A DNA stretch of 64,000 bases from Roseateles aquatilis (GTDB lineage: Bacteria; Pseudomonadota; Gammaproteobacteria; Burkholderiales; Burkholderiaceae_C): assembly GCF_002205645.1 (NCBI RefSeq), contig NZ_NIOF01000011.1, forward strand, positions 182,845 to 246,844, read 5' to 3'. Below, piece by piece: positions 37,013-48,447 of this stretch. The position numbers and the translations under genes are program-made. Each line of letters begins with the position of its first letter. Position 1 is the stretch's first letter. A model generated the notes under the pieces. It did not search any database, had not been told where the DNA came from, and worked only from the letters and a program-made list of their open reading frames with translations.

Positions 37013-38920
37013 TCAGTCCGCCTCGTCGTGAACGACGTCGCGATCCGAGGCGTCGTGGCCGCGCGCCGACCGGGCCCCGGCGTCCTCGTCCAGGCCTTCC
37101 TCGACCAGGAAGCCGCCGCTCTGGTGCGTCCACAGCTTGGCGTACAGGCCGCCCTGCGCCAGCAGCGAGGCGTGGTCGCCCTGCTCGACGATGCGTCCCT
37201 GGTCCATCACGATCAGCCGGTCCATCGCCGCGATCGTCGACAGCCGGTGCGCGATCGCGACCACCGTCTTGCCTTCCATCAGGCGGTACAGGCTGCGCTG
37301 GATGGCGGACTCGACCTCGGAGTCCAGCGCGCTGGTCGCTTCGTCCAGCAGCAGGATGGGCGCGTCCTTGAGCATCACCCGCGCGATCGCGATGCGCTGG
37401 CGCTGGCCGCCGGACAGCTTCACGCCGCGCTCGCCGACATGGGCCTCGTAACCCTGGCGGCCCTTGGGGTCGGTCAGGCCGTCGATGAAGTCCTGCGCCT
37501 CGGCCCGCTCGGCGGCGGCGCGCATGTCGGCCTCGGTGGCGTCCGGGCGGCCGTACATCAGGTTGTCGCGCACGGAGCGGTGCAGCAGGCTGGTGTCCTG
37601 CGTCACCATGCCGACCTGCGCCCGCAGGCTGTCCTGCGTGACCTGCGAGATGTCCTGGCCGTCGATCAGCACGCGGCCCTTGTCGATGTCGTGGAAGCGC
37701 AGCAGCAGGTTGACCAGCGTCGATTTGCCGGCGCCGGAGCGGCCGACGACGCCGATCTTCTCGCCCGGCCGGATCGTCAGGGTCAGGTCGTGCAGCACCG
37801 TCTTGCGGCCGCCGTAGCTGAAGTCCACGTGGTCGAAGCGCACCTCGCCCCGGGTGACCGCCAGCGGCCGGGCCGTGGGCGCGTCCTGGATCGCGATCGG
37901 GCGGGACAGCGTGGTGATGCCGTCCTGCACGGTGCCGATGTTCTCGAACAGGCTGGCCATCTCCCACATGATCCAGTGCGAGATGCCGTTCAGCCGCAGC
38001 GCCATCGCCGTGGCCGCAGCGACCGCGCCGATGCCCACCTGGCCCTGCGTCCACAGCCACAGCGTCATGCCGGCGGTGCTGGCGATCAGGCCCATCGAGA
38101 GCGCGTGGTTGACGATCTCGAAGGCGCTGATCAGGCGCATCTGGCGGTAGGCGGTGCCCAGGAAGTCCTGCATCGCGCCGCGCGCGAAGCCGGCCTCGCG
38201 CTGCGAGTGCGAGAACAGCTTGACGGTGCTGATGTTGGTGTACGCGTCGGTGATGCGGCCGGTCATCAGGCTGCGCGCGTCCGCCTGCGCGGCGGCGGCC
38301 TTGCCCAGGCGCGGCACGAAGTAGGTCAGCGCCACGACGTAGCAGGCCAGCCATCCCAGGAAGGGGATCAGCAGCGTCATGTCGAAGCTGCCCACCACGC
38401 CCAGCATCGTCACGAAGTAGATCGTGATGAAGACCAGGATGTCGGTGACGATCAGCCAGCACTCGCGCACCGCCAGCGCGGTCTGCATCAGCTTGGCGGA
38501 GACGCGGCCGGCGAACTCGTCCTGGTAGAAGCTCATGCTCTGGGCGAGCAGGTGCCGGTGGAAGTTCCAGCGCAGCCGCATCGGGAAGTTGCTCGACAGG
38601 CCCTGGTACTTGCTCATGCCCTGCAGCGCGATCAGCAGCGGGCTGGCCAGCAGGATGCCGCCCAGCATCAGGAGCTTGTCCTGCTGCGTCGACCACCATT
38701 GCCCCGGCGGCACGTGGCTGAGCCAGTCGACGATCGAGCCCAGCATCGAGAACAGCAAGGCCTCGAAGGCGCCGATGGCGGCGGTCAGGATCGTCAGCAC
38801 GACGATCAGCCCGCGCATCCCCTGCGAGCCGGCCCAGACGAAGGCGAAGAAACCCGCGGGCGGTTGCGGCGCGGGCGTCCGTGGAAACGGATCGACGAGT
38901 TTTTCAAACCAGCCAAACAC
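37013..38920 (-). CDS. ABC transporter, fused membrane and ATPase domains (exporter)
   Basis: A 635-residue half-transporter. Six transmembrane helices in about 30-330 (ABC transporter type 1 domain) and an ATPase domain (about 365-600): Walker A GRSGAGKS, Q-loop in VGMVTQDT, signature LSGGQRQRIAIARVML, Walker B LLLDEATSALD and H-loop AIAHRLST. All key residues are present, so a homodimer should have two working sites. The C-terminal 40 residues are acidic. It is a multidrug- or lipid-type exporter; its substrate is not predictable. Confidence 0.92.
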   Translation of the reverse strand: MFGWFEKLVDPFPRTPAPQPPAGFFAFVWAGSQGMRGLIVVLTILTAAIGAFEALLFSMLGSIVDWLSHVPPGQWWSTQQDKLLMLGGILLASPLLIALQGMSKYQGLSSNFPMRLRWNFHRHLLAQSMSFYQDEFAGRVSAKLMQTALAVRECWLIVTDILVFITIYFVTMLGVVGSFDMTLLIPFLGWLACYVVALTYFVPRLGKAAAAQADARSLMTGRITDAYTNISTVKLFSHSQREAGFARGAMQDFLGTAYRQMRLISAFEIVNHALSMGLIASTAGMTLWLWTQGQVGIGAVAAATAMALRLNGISHWIMWEMASLFENIGTVQDGITTLSRPIAIQDAPTARPLAVTRGEVRFDHVDFSYGGRKTVLHDLTLTIRPGEKIGVVGRSGAGKSTLVNLLLRFHDIDKGRVLIDGQDISQVTQDSLRAQVGMVTQDTSLLHRSVRDNLMYGRPDATEADMRAAAERAEAQDFIDGLTDPKGRQGYEAHVGERGVKLSGGQRQRIAIARVMLKDAPILLLDEATSALDSEVESAIQRSLYRLMEGKTVVAIAHRLSTIAAMDRLIVMDQGRIVEQGDHASLLAQGGLYAKLWTHQSGGFLVEEGLDEDAGARSARGHDASDRDVVHDEAD

Positions 38921-39064
38921 GGTGGTCTCCCTGTACTTCTGCGAAACCGCAAAGCCTACAGGACGTGTGTGGCGCGCGTCGACCCGCCCCGGGGTCGGTG
39001 GCGGGTGGGTGGGGCGGATGGCGGGATCGCCCGCTTCGGTGGCGGGCGATCCGGCCTGTCCGGC

Positions 39065-40765
39065 CTATCGGGCCTGGACGGGCAGCGGCAACGGCTTGCC
39101 CTGCGCCTGCCTCGGCGCGGGGATGCCGAGGAGCTTGGACAGCGTCGGCGCCAGGTCGGCGATCTCGACGCGCTGCTCCACGCGGCCCTGTCCGACCCAG
39201 TTCGGCCCCCAGGTCAGCAGCGGGACGTGCGTGTCGTTCTCATAGGGGGAGCCGTGGGTGGTGCCCATCAGGCGGGAGCCGAACATCCAGCCTTCCTTCA
39301 CCACCACCTGCAGCGGCGCGGCGATGCCCGGGTACCAGGACTTGCGCATCTGCGCGAGGTAGGGCGTGGCCGTGTCGTCGCCGGCCAGTTGCGCCCGGGT
39401 GAAGGCGACCCGCACGCCGTCGACCTGCTCCACCAGCGCCTTCGCCGCCGCGTAGACGTCGTCGGCCTGCAGGCCCTTGGCCTTGATCAGCGCCTCGTCG
39501 AAGATCATCCCGGTGCCGGACATGCCGACGACCCAGCGTCCCTCGCCGAAGTGCTTCGCGAGCCCGGCGTTGACGAAGCCGACCGCCTGCGCCGGCACGA
39601 TGCGCCCGGCGTCGCGGCCTTGCGTCTTCGCCCATTCGGGCGTGTCGGTGAAGCCGTGGTCCGCCGTCAGCACGGCGATGTAGTTGTCCCGGCCGACGCG
39701 CGCGTCCAGGTACTGGAACCAGCCTTGCAGATAGCGGTCCAGATGCAGGAAGTGGTCATGCGACAGGCGCGACTCGGGCCCGAAGGCGTGGTTCACGTAG
39801 TCGTGGCTGGACAGGCTGACCGAGAGGATGTCGGTCTGGTCGTCGCTGCCGAGTTGCTCGCCCTCGACCGCGGCGCGCGCGAAGGCCAGCGTCAGCTCGT
39901 CGCCGAACGGGGAGGGCAGGATGTTGCCGTAGAAGCGCGGCCCCGGACCGTCCATGCCGGCCCCCAGCACCGCCGGCAGCCGGTTGCCGTTGCCGGTGTT
40001 GGACTGCCACGGCTGGCCGTCCGGCACGCTGCGCGCGTAGGCGGACTCGGGCAGCATCGGCGCCCAGGTCTTGCCGAAGAACTGGTCGGCCGGCTTGGCC
40101 GCGTTGAACGCGTCGACCCAGGCCGGATGCTGCTGCATGTAATAGGTGCTGGACGCGAATTGGCCGGTGGAGCCCATGAACATGTAGGCGGTGCCCTTGT
40201 GGCCGGACGGCAGGATCGCGCCGCGGTCCTTGCCGGACACCCCGATGACCTTGGAGCCGGGCTGCAGCGTGCGCAACACGTCGCCGACGGTCTCGACCTT
40301 GTAGTTCTCAGGGCTGGTGCCGGCCAGCGGTTCGGTCTTGTTGCCGATGTACTGGTAGCGCGGATCGGCGGTGTTGTATTGCGGCGCGCCGGTGGCGGGG
40401 TCGCGCCACTCGTTGGCGACGATGCCGCTGCGCTGCGGATACGCGCCGCTCAGCATCACCGAGTGGCCGGCCGCGGTGACGGTGTAGCCGTGGCCGTAAT
40501 ACGCGTTGGCGAACCAGGCGCCGCGGTCCAGGAAACGCTTGAAGCCGTCGGGCTGCAACTGGTCGCGGTAGCCCAGCACCTGGCGGATCGGCAGGCCGTC
40601 GACGACCATGAAGACGATCAGCTTGGGCGGCTTCTTCGCGGGCGCGACCACGTCCGTGGGCGCGGCGACGGAGGCCGCGGAGAACGAGGATGACGGCGAG
40701 TTGGCGCAGGCGGCCAGCGCGGCCAGCACGGGAACGAGCAGCCAGGTGCGACGGGTCAGGGACAT
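39065..40765 (-). CDS. Alkaline-phosphatase-superfamily lipoprotein (PafA/SPAP-like)
   Basis: A 566-residue phosphatase or phosphodiesterase. Lipobox LAAC (Cys20), first metal ligand near Asp56 (VVDGLPI), nucleophile Thr97 in TVTAAGH, then SSHDYVNHAFG and LTADHGFTDTP as the two further metal-binding blocks, and a late GTTHGSPY. These match single-domain phosphatases like SPAP and PafA, which use Thr rather than Ser. Anchored at the outer or inner membrane, facing the periplasm. With the phytase it suggests phosphate scavenging. ATG 40765 is the natural start (MSLTRRTWLL). Confidence 0.88.
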   Translation of the reverse strand: MSLTRRTWLLVPVLAALAACANSPSSSFSAASVAAPTDVVAPAKKPPKLIVFMVVDGLPIRQVLGYRDQLQPDGFKRFLDRGAWFANAYYGHGYTVTAAGHSVMLSGAYPQRSGIVANEWRDPATGAPQYNTADPRYQYIGNKTEPLAGTSPENYKVETVGDVLRTLQPGSKVIGVSGKDRGAILPSGHKGTAYMFMGSTGQFASSTYYMQQHPAWVDAFNAAKPADQFFGKTWAPMLPESAYARSVPDGQPWQSNTGNGNRLPAVLGAGMDGPGPRFYGNILPSPFGDELTLAFARAAVEGEQLGSDDQTDILSVSLSSHDYVNHAFGPESRLSHDHFLHLDRYLQGWFQYLDARVGRDNYIAVLTADHGFTDTPEWAKTQGRDAGRIVPAQAVGFVNAGLAKHFGEGRWVVGMSGTGMIFDEALIKAKGLQADDVYAAAKALVEQVDGVRVAFTRAQLAGDDTATPYLAQMRKSWYPGIAAPLQVVVKEGWMFGSRLMGTTHGSPYENDTHVPLLTWGPNWVGQGRVEQRVEIADLAPTLSKLLGIPAPRQAQGKPLPLPVQAR

Positions 40766-41207
40766 GGCGGTCAGCGGCTTCGTGGGGGAAGCGTCGTGAA
40801 GGAAATGTGACGGCGCAGTATCTCCCTCGCGCCGCGCCGCGCAGGGCGCTGGCCGACCGCCTGGACACCGAGGAAACACGGAGCGCACCGCCGTGCCGCC
40901 ACCGCGTCAGGGTTGACCCGAAGTGGAAATCCAGGACGGGACGCAGGAGGGGTCAGGGACGGAAAAAAGGCCGGTCCCCTACGGTGACCGGCCTTCTTCG
41001 CTTTCTGATTGGAATCGCTTTCGCGCTCCCCTCCTGTTATGGGAGGCGATTGTGCGGGCCCCAGGCAAGGCACGTGCCCGGGTTTGCCCTGGGAGGCCCC
41101 GTCGAGGCGAGAACTCCTGCTCATGGGGGAGGCGTTGAGACGGGAAATGATGCGCCGACGCGACGTCCGGCCGGGTCTTGCGGTGCCTGAGGGGGGCGAC
41201 GCCGCGG
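40766..41207. other. Intergenic region: glcF 3' side and phosphatase 5' side
   Basis: 442 bases. The only clear element is the glc terminator (40963-40995). The remainder lies beyond the glcF stop (41000-41207) and upstream of the phosphatase (40766-40962). Frames here on either strand are GC-driven and show no family features. Confidence 0.65.
40963..40995 (-). terminator. Rho-independent terminator of the glcDEF operon
   Basis: Read on the minus strand, AAGGCCGGTC, a nine-base loop and GACCGGCCTT are followed directly by a T-run (complement of 40963-40968). Its position, 210 bases past glcF, leaves an unusually long 3' tail. The plus strand has a weaker T-rich tail. Confidence 0.88.
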
Positions 41208-42451
41208 TCAATGCCCCAGCGCGTCGTCCAGGACTTCGATCCAGTGGCGGACCGGCGTGTCGGTGCCGGATTGCAGATGCTGAATGCAGCCGACGTTGGC
41301 GGAGACGATGGTGTCGGCCTCGATCGGCGCGAGCGCGGCGAGCTTGCGGTCGCGCAGTTGCTTGGACAGCACCGGCTGCAGCACCGAATAGGTTCCGGCC
41401 GAGCCGCAGCAGAGATGGCTGTCGACCGGTGCGATGGCGATGCCGAAGCCCAGTTCCCGCATCAGGCCCTCGACACCGCCGCGCAGTTGCTGGCCGTGCT
41501 GCAGCGTGCAGGGCGGGTGGTAGGCCAGCCTGGGCCGAGCGCCCGAGGCGCCCAGCCGCGAGCGCAACGGGGCGGCCAGCGCCGGCAGGTACTCGCTGAG
41601 ATCGCGGGTCAGCGCGGACACGCGCGCGGCCTTGTCGGCGTAGTCGGGGTCGTGGGCCAGCAGCCGGCCGTAGTCCTTCACCTGGACACCGCAGCCGGAC
41701 GCGTTCATCACGATCGCCTCGACTTGCTCGCCGTGCCCGTCGACCATCGGCCACCAGGCATCGATGTTGCGTCGCGCGTCGTCCAGCCCGCCATGGTGGT
41801 CGTCCAGGTGGGCCCGGATCGCACCGCAGCAGCCGGCCTCGTCCGCCACCAGCGTCTGCACGCCGGCCGCGTCCAGCACGCGCGCCGTGGCGGCGTTGAC
41901 GTTGGGCATCATCGCCGGCTGCACGCAGCCCAGCAGCATCAGCACCTTGCGCGGATGCGCACGTTGCGGCCATTGATGGGCGCGCGCGTCCGGACGTGGC
42001 GGCACCTTGTCCTTCAACACGCCCGGCACCAGCGGTCGCAACGCCTGCCCCAGCCGCAGCGCCGGCTTGAACAGCGGCGAGGTCAATCCTTCCTTCAACA
42101 GCCAGCGCTTGAGACGTTCCTCGCGCGGGCGCTCGACCTTGGCGTCCACGACCTGCCGGCCGATCTCGACCAACTGCCCGTACTGCACGCCCGACGGACA
42201 GGTGGTCTCGCAGTTGCGGCAGGTCAGGCAGCGGTCCAGGTGCAGCTGGGTGTCGACCGTCGGCGTCTCGCCCTCGAGCACCTGCTTGATCAGGTAGATG
42301 CGACCGCGCGGGCCGTCCAGCTCGTCACCCAGCAGTTGATAGGTCGGGCAGGTGGCGGTGCAGAAGCCGCAATGCACGCAGCGCCGCAGGATCGCCTCGG
42401 CGGTCGTGCCTTCCGGGGTGCCTTGGAACTCGGGGGCGAGGTGGGTTTGCA

Positions 42452-42452
<1 letters not shown>
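41208..42452 (-). CDS. glcF: Glycolate oxidase iron-sulfur subunit
   Basis: 414 aa. Two 4Fe-4S motifs are complete: CVHCGFCTATCP (Cys25, 28, 31 and 35) and CLTCRNCETTCP (Cys75, 78, 81 and 85). Two C-terminal CCG domains (CF/DUF224) follow, with GCCGAIRAHLDDHH and CCGSAGTYSVLQP. It passes electrons from GlcD/GlcE to the membrane quinone pool. ATG 42452 overlaps the glcE stop as ATGA. A terminator follows. Confidence 0.95.
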
Positions 42453-43785
<1,333 letters not shown>

Positions 43786-43786
<1 letters not shown>

Positions 43787-45300
43787 CAGAATCGCTCCAG
43801 GTCGGGGAAGGCCAGCGCGCCGCGCTTGACGTGCATGCGGCCGTACTCGGCGCAGCGCTGCAGCGTCGGGATGACCTTGCCGGGGTTGAGCAGTCCTTGC
43901 GGGTCGAAGGCCCGCTTCAGGGCCAGCATCTGCTCGCGCTCCTCCGGCGAGAACTGCACGCACATGCTGTTGAGCTTCTCCACGCCGACGCCGTGCTCGC
44001 CCGTCACCGTGCCGCCCATCGCGACGCTGGTCTCCAGGATGTCCGCGCCGAAAAGCTCGCAGCGGTGCAGCTGGTCCGCATCGTTCGCGTCGTACAGGAT
44101 CAGCGGGTGCAGGTTGCCGTCGCCGGCATGGAAGACGTTGGCGCAGCGCAGCCCGTACTTCCGCTCCATCTGCTGGATCGCCAGCAGGATGTCGGCCAGC
44201 CGCTTGCGCGGGATGGTCGAGTCCATGCACATGTAGTCCGGGCTGATGCGGCCCGACGCCGGGAACGCGTTCTTGCGGCCGCTCCAGAAGCGCAGCCGCT
44301 GCGCCTCGTTCTCGCTGACCTCCAGGCGGGTCGCGCCGCTGGCGCGCAGCACCGCGCTCATGCGGCCGATCTCTTCCTCGACTTCCTCGGGCGTGCCGTC
44401 GCTCTCGCACAGCAGGATGGCCTCGGCGTCGAGGTCGTAGCCGGCCTGGACGAAGTCCTCGACCGCCGCCGTCATCGGCTTGTCCATCATCTCCAGGCCG
44501 GCCGGAATGATGCCGGCCGCGATGATCGCGGCCACCGCGTCGCCGGCGCGGCGCAGGTCGTCGAAGCTGGCCATGATGCAGCGCGCCAGCTGCGGCTTGG
44601 GCGTCAGCTTCACCACGACCTCGGTGATCACCGCCAGCATGCCCTCGCTGCCGACGATGACGCTCAGCAGGTCCAGCCCGGCGACGTCCAGCGCCTCGGA
44701 GCCGAACTCGACCGGCTCGCCCTCGACCGTGAAGCCGCGCACCTTCAGCACGTTGTGCAGCGTCAGGCCGTACTTCAGGCAATGCACGCCGCCGGAGTTC
44801 TCGGCCACGTTGCCGCCGATGGTGCAGGCGATCTGGCTGCTGGGGTCGGGCGCGTAATACAGCCCGTGCGCGGCCGCGGCCTCCGAGATCGCCAGGTTGC
44901 GCACGCCGCACTGCACCCGCGCGGTCCGGGCCAGCGGGTCGATGGAGACGATGCGGTTGAACTTGGCCAGCGCCAGCGTCAGGCCCTCGGCATGCGGCAT
45001 CGCGCCGCCCGACAGGCCGGTGCCGGCGCCTCGCGCGACGACCGGCACGCCCAGCGCATGGCAGGCCCGCAGCGCCGCGGCGACCTGCTCCTCGGTCTCC
45101 GGCAGCGCCACCGCCAGCGGCCGTTCGCGGTAGGCGGTCAAGCCGTCGCATTCATAGGGCCGGGTCTGCTCGTCGCGCCACAGCAGCGCATGGGCCGGCA
45201 GCACCGCCAGCAGGGCCTGCACCAGCGCGGCGCGGCGCCCGGCCCGGTATGTGGCCAGCTCGTCGGTCAGCTCGTCGGTCGGAAGGAGCACGGCAGTCAT
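43786..45300 (-). CDS. glcD: Glycolate oxidase FAD-linked subunit
   Basis: 504 aa, the catalytic flavoprotein that oxidises glycolate to glyoxylate. The FAD_binding_4 domain (about 55-200) has VPVVARGAGTGLSGGA and TIGGNVAENSGGVHCLKYG. The C-terminal FAD-oxidase domain has VFHAGDGNLHPLI and VTGEHGVGVEKLNSM, the signature of the GlcD/D-LDH family. ATG 45300 opens MTAVLLPTDEL; the frame continues open upstream through the FIST gene only because of GC bias. It is the first gene of a three-gene operon with ATGA overlaps. Confidence 0.95.
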
Positions 45301-45449
45301 GGCGTCGAACTGTAGCCCCGGGCGCTGACCCGGTCCTGAACCGGCGGGTGAAACTGTGCGACGCGGCGGGTGGGGAATGCCCCGGAAAGTGGGAGGCTCC
45401 GGGATCGGCGCCCGCACCGGATGGCGCGCGACGAACGCGTACTGTCCCG

Positions 45450-46589
45450 TCAGTCTTCCAGGAACACCGTCAGCACCCCGGTGTAGCCGTGCAGCCGTGC
45501 GTGCGCGATCTCGCCATTGGCGAAGAAGCCGGCCAGCGGCACCTCGCCCAGCGCGTGCTGCACCCATTGCAGCTCCGCCGACGGCGCGCCGAAATGCGGC
45601 CCGCCGCGCCCGACGCAGCTGAAGTACAGCGCACCGGCCATGCGGGCGCCGCGCTCCTCCGCCTCGGCGCGGATCTCGGTGCAGATGCGGACCAGGTCGC
45701 GCCGGGCGGCGTCCGGATGGCGCTCGCAGAAGCTCAGCAGCTCGCCTTCGCGGAGTTGCTCGGCAACGGCGATGCCGCGCTTGGACGGGTCCAGGCCGAT
45801 GAGATGGCGCACGCGCACCTCCGGGCCGTACTCGCGGCGCGCGCCGGGCTCGTCGCTCAAGCCGACCAGCGTCTTGCGCAGGCGCGGCATCGCCTGCCGC
45901 AGCGAGCCGGATTCGCCGGTGTAGGCCGGCAGCCGCAGGTCCTCCAGCAGCGCGTCGAGCGCCGGACGGCCGTCCAGTTCGGTGACCAGCGGGCCATCGC
46001 TGGCGGTGACGCGGCGTTCGCGGCCCAACGGCTGGACACCCTGGCTGACGCGCGAGATCCAGCGCACGTCCGATCCCAGCGACAGCCCCGACAGTCCGCC
46101 CGCGAAGACGCCGTCCGCGAACTGCACCGCGTCGTCGCCGCCGCTGACCAGTCCGCCGAAGACATAGCCGCTGCTGCAGCGCTGCGCCAGCTCGCCGATC
46201 AATTCCTGCAGGTCGGGCGTGGCGCCGTCGGCGTGCAGCAGCAGGCTGCGGGCGTCGCAGTCCTGCGGCAGTGGATGGCGGCCGGAGAAGACGCGCCACT
46301 GCGTCGTCGGCAGGTCGCAGAGCAGGATGACCAGCGCCGGCTCGTCGAAGTACTCGACGCCGGCGGAGCTCACCGCCAGCGCCGAGGCGCCCACCCAGCC
46401 GCAGCCGGGCCAGCGCTCGCGCGCCTCGTCCAGCAGCGCCTGCGCTTGCGGCACGTAGGCGTGGGTGATGTACAGGAACCCGAGCGTCGGGACCATGCCG
46501 GCGCGTTGGCCCTCCAGCTGGGCGCCGGCCAGGGCCAGCGCCATGTGGGCATCGGGGTGGGTGGCATGCGCCTGAATGAAGCGAGGCAT
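45450..46589 (-). CDS. FIST-domain signal-transduction protein
   Basis: 379 aa from ATG 46589. FIST N domain about 40-215 (LGFLYITHAYVPQAQALLDEA; WVGASALAVSSAGVEYF; GYVFGGLVSGG) and FIST_C about 220-365 (AGALYFSCVGRGG; VPLAGFFANGEIAH; LHGYTGVLTVFLED). FIST proteins are thought to sense small molecules such as amino acids. Here it stands alone, without fused kinase or methyl-accepting domains, so it may be a soluble sensor acting on a partner elsewhere. Confidence 0.9.
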   Translation of the reverse strand: MPRFIQAHATHPDAHMALALAGAQLEGQRAGMVPTLGFLYITHAYVPQAQALLDEARERWPGCGWVGASALAVSSAGVEYFDEPALVILLCDLPTTQWRVFSGRHPLPQDCDARSLLLHADGATPDLQELIGELAQRCSSGYVFGGLVSGGDDAVQFADGVFAGGLSGLSLGSDVRWISRVSQGVQPLGRERRVTASDGPLVTELDGRPALDALLEDLRLPAYTGESGSLRQAMPRLRKTLVGLSDEPGARREYGPEVRVRHLIGLDPSKRGIAVAEQLREGELLSFCERHPDAARRDLVRICTEIRAEAEERGARMAGALYFSCVGRGGPHFGAPSAELQWVQHALGEVPLAGFFANGEIAHARLHGYTGVLTVFLED

Positions 46590-46686
46590 GAACGGCCCTC
46601 GTGGTGCGGCTGGCGGCTGAGACAGCCAATCAGGCCAGTCTGGCTGATACGACGGATGGGGAAGGTCAGGGCGAGGCCGCCCTCGT

Positions 46687-47604
46687 TCAGCTGGCGCGCC
46701 GTTTGGCGGGGGCCTTTGCGGCGGGTTTGCCGGCGGACTTTCCAGTGGCGGGGGCCTTCGCCGTCGAGGATTTCTTCGCCGCGGGCCTGGGCGCGGCCTT
46801 GGCGGAGGGCTTGGCGGCGGGGCCGGCGGACTTGCCCGCGGCGGCTGAAGCGGGATGGGATGCCGCGGCGGTGGCCGCCGTCGCGGCAGCCTGCGCCGCC
46901 TGCGTGGCCTTGGCCATGTTGGCGGCCACGGTGCCGGGCATGGTCGCGGACTGGCGGAAGGCGTCGCCGGCCGCATCGATGCTCTGCTTGACCAGCGACG
47001 TGGCCAGGTCGCGCGCCGCGCCGGTGGACGGATCCTTCATCGCGTTGGCGGCCAGTTGCGTGAATTGCTGGGTCAGGGCGCCCCACCACTGCATGGGGTC
47101 GACGCCGGTCGCCGCGGCCGCGTCTGCCTTATCAGCGTCAGCGCCAGCCTCGGCCCCCGGACCGGTGGCGGACGCGGTATCAGGCTTCGAAGGCGTGTCG
47201 GCCTCGGCCCGGGGCTTCGTCTCGGCCTCGGGCCGCGCGGGGCGCCCGGTCTGCGCCGCGGGCTTCGCGGCCTTGGGCTCGCCCGGGAAGCCGAATCCCG
47301 GCATGCCGGTCGGTGTCTTCAGCACGTCCTTCAGGTCCGCCATCGGCACGTTCATCGCGTTCAGCGTCGACAGCGTCATCCGTTGCACGTCCAGCGCCTG
47401 GATGGTCGCGGCCAGCATGCGGGCGTTCTGCTCCAGCCAGAACTGCACGGTGCGCAGCTCCTCGATGCGTTTCTCCAGCTCCTGCGGGTTCAAGGTCGGC
47501 GCCACCCACTGGCCGAAGCCGGGGATCGCCGAGCCGGCGTTCTTGACCAGCCCCTGGAGGAAGTCGAATCCAGGAACGAATTTGGTGAAGTCGGTGTCCG
47601 CCAT
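46687..47604 (-). CDS. phaM: PhaM-type polyhydroxyalkanoate granule regulator
   Basis: 305 aa. The N-terminus KFVPGFDFLQGLVKNAG and the coiled segment ELEKRIEELRTVQFWLEQNARML match PhaM, which in Cupriavidus necator binds PHB granules, activates PHA synthase and ties granules to the nucleoid. The C-terminal 80 residues are Ala/Lys/Pro-rich (AKPSAKAAPRPAAKKSS), a histone H1-like DNA-binding tail. The middle (about 105-165) is low complexity. This suggests that the organism stores PHB. Confidence 0.85.
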   Translation of the reverse strand: MADTDFTKFVPGFDFLQGLVKNAGSAIPGFGQWVAPTLNPQELEKRIEELRTVQFWLEQNARMLAATIQALDVQRMTLSTLNAMNVPMADLKDVLKTPTGMPGFGFPGEPKAAKPAAQTGRPARPEAETKPRAEADTPSKPDTASATGPGAEAGADADKADAAAATGVDPMQWWGALTQQFTQLAANAMKDPSTGAARDLATSLVKQSIDAAGDAFRQSATMPGTVAANMAKATQAAQAAATAATAAASHPASAAAGKSAGPAAKPSAKAAPRPAAKKSSTAKAPATGKSAGKPAAKAPAKRRAS

Positions 47605-47722
47605 GGTGTTTCCTCGTTGGTGTGCCGGCCTGCCCGCGTGCTGGCGGGCCCGTGCGACGCGTGGTCGGCCGGGGCGCGGCGTCGGTCGATCCTACGCCGG
47701 GGAAGGTTGGCGGCGGTGCCGC

Positions 47723-48394
47723 TCAGGTCGGGATGTGGTTCAGGTCCGCCCAGCCGGTCCACAGGATCTGAATGCCGATGCACAGCAGGACGAAGGCCAT
47801 CAGCCGCATCATCACCAGCGTGCCGACCTCGCCCATGCGCATCAGCAGCCGGCCGCCGTTGCGGTAGACCAGGTAGACCACGGCGGCGGTGAAGGCCGCG
47901 CCGATCGCGGCGATGCCGGCGCCCATCACGTAAGGCACTGGCGAGCGAGGAATCTGCGCGCCCAGGGCGATCGCCGCGGCGATGCAGCCGGGGCCGGTCG
48001 TCAGCGGGAAGGTCACCGGGAAGAAGCTGCGGCGGACGATCTCCGCCTCGGTCAGGTCGGTGCCGGAGGACTGCACGACGGCGGTCTGGACCTCGTCGGT
48101 CTCGTTGCGGGTCAGCATGACCCAGGCGCTGTAGGCCACCAGCAGGCCGCCCCCCACCCGGACCACCGGCAACGAGATGCCGAACGCGTCCAGCACGTAG
48201 GTGCCCACCAGCAGCGACACCATGATCACCACCCAGCCGTTGATCGCGACCTGGCGCGACAGCCGCTTGAGCACCTTGTCGTCCCCGCCGGCGGCGTTGA
48301 TGACGATCGGGGCGACGCCCACCGGGTTGATGATGGGCAGCAGCGTCAGCGGCACCAGGAACAGCGATTGGAGAAACGACGGCAGGGCGTCCAA
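47723..48394 (-). CDS. MarC-family integral membrane protein
   Basis: 223 aa with six hydrophobic segments, including FLQSLFLVPLTLLPIINPVG and the family NP motifs (INPVGVAPIVINAAG; FPLTTGPGCIAAAIALGAQIP). MarC proteins were once linked to multiple antibiotic resistance, but that role was not confirmed and their function is unknown. Confidence 0.9.
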   Translation of the reverse strand: MDALPSFLQSLFLVPLTLLPIINPVGVAPIVINAAGGDDKVLKRLSRQVAINGWVVIMVSLLVGTYVLDAFGISLPVVRVGGGLLVAYSAWVMLTRNETDEVQTAVVQSSGTDLTEAEIVRRSFFPVTFPLTTGPGCIAAAIALGAQIPRSPVPYVMGAGIAAIGAAFTAAVVYLVYRNGGRLLMRMGEVGTLVMMRLMAFVLLCIGIQILWTGWADLNHIPT

Positions 48395-48447
48395 GATCAG
48401 GGCTCCGAACTGGGGAAATCAGGGCGAGCCAGTGTGCCCCAACTCGG

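Noticed and set aside
37028..40693. 1221-codon plus-strand frame opposite the ABC exporter and phosphatase
   Set aside because: Same reason: no family motif, antisense to well-supported genes, and crosses their intergenic region.
45301..46629. glcD reading frame extended through the FIST gene
   Set aside because: The FIST gene occupies this region in another frame with clear domain features; glcD has its normal N-terminus at 45300.
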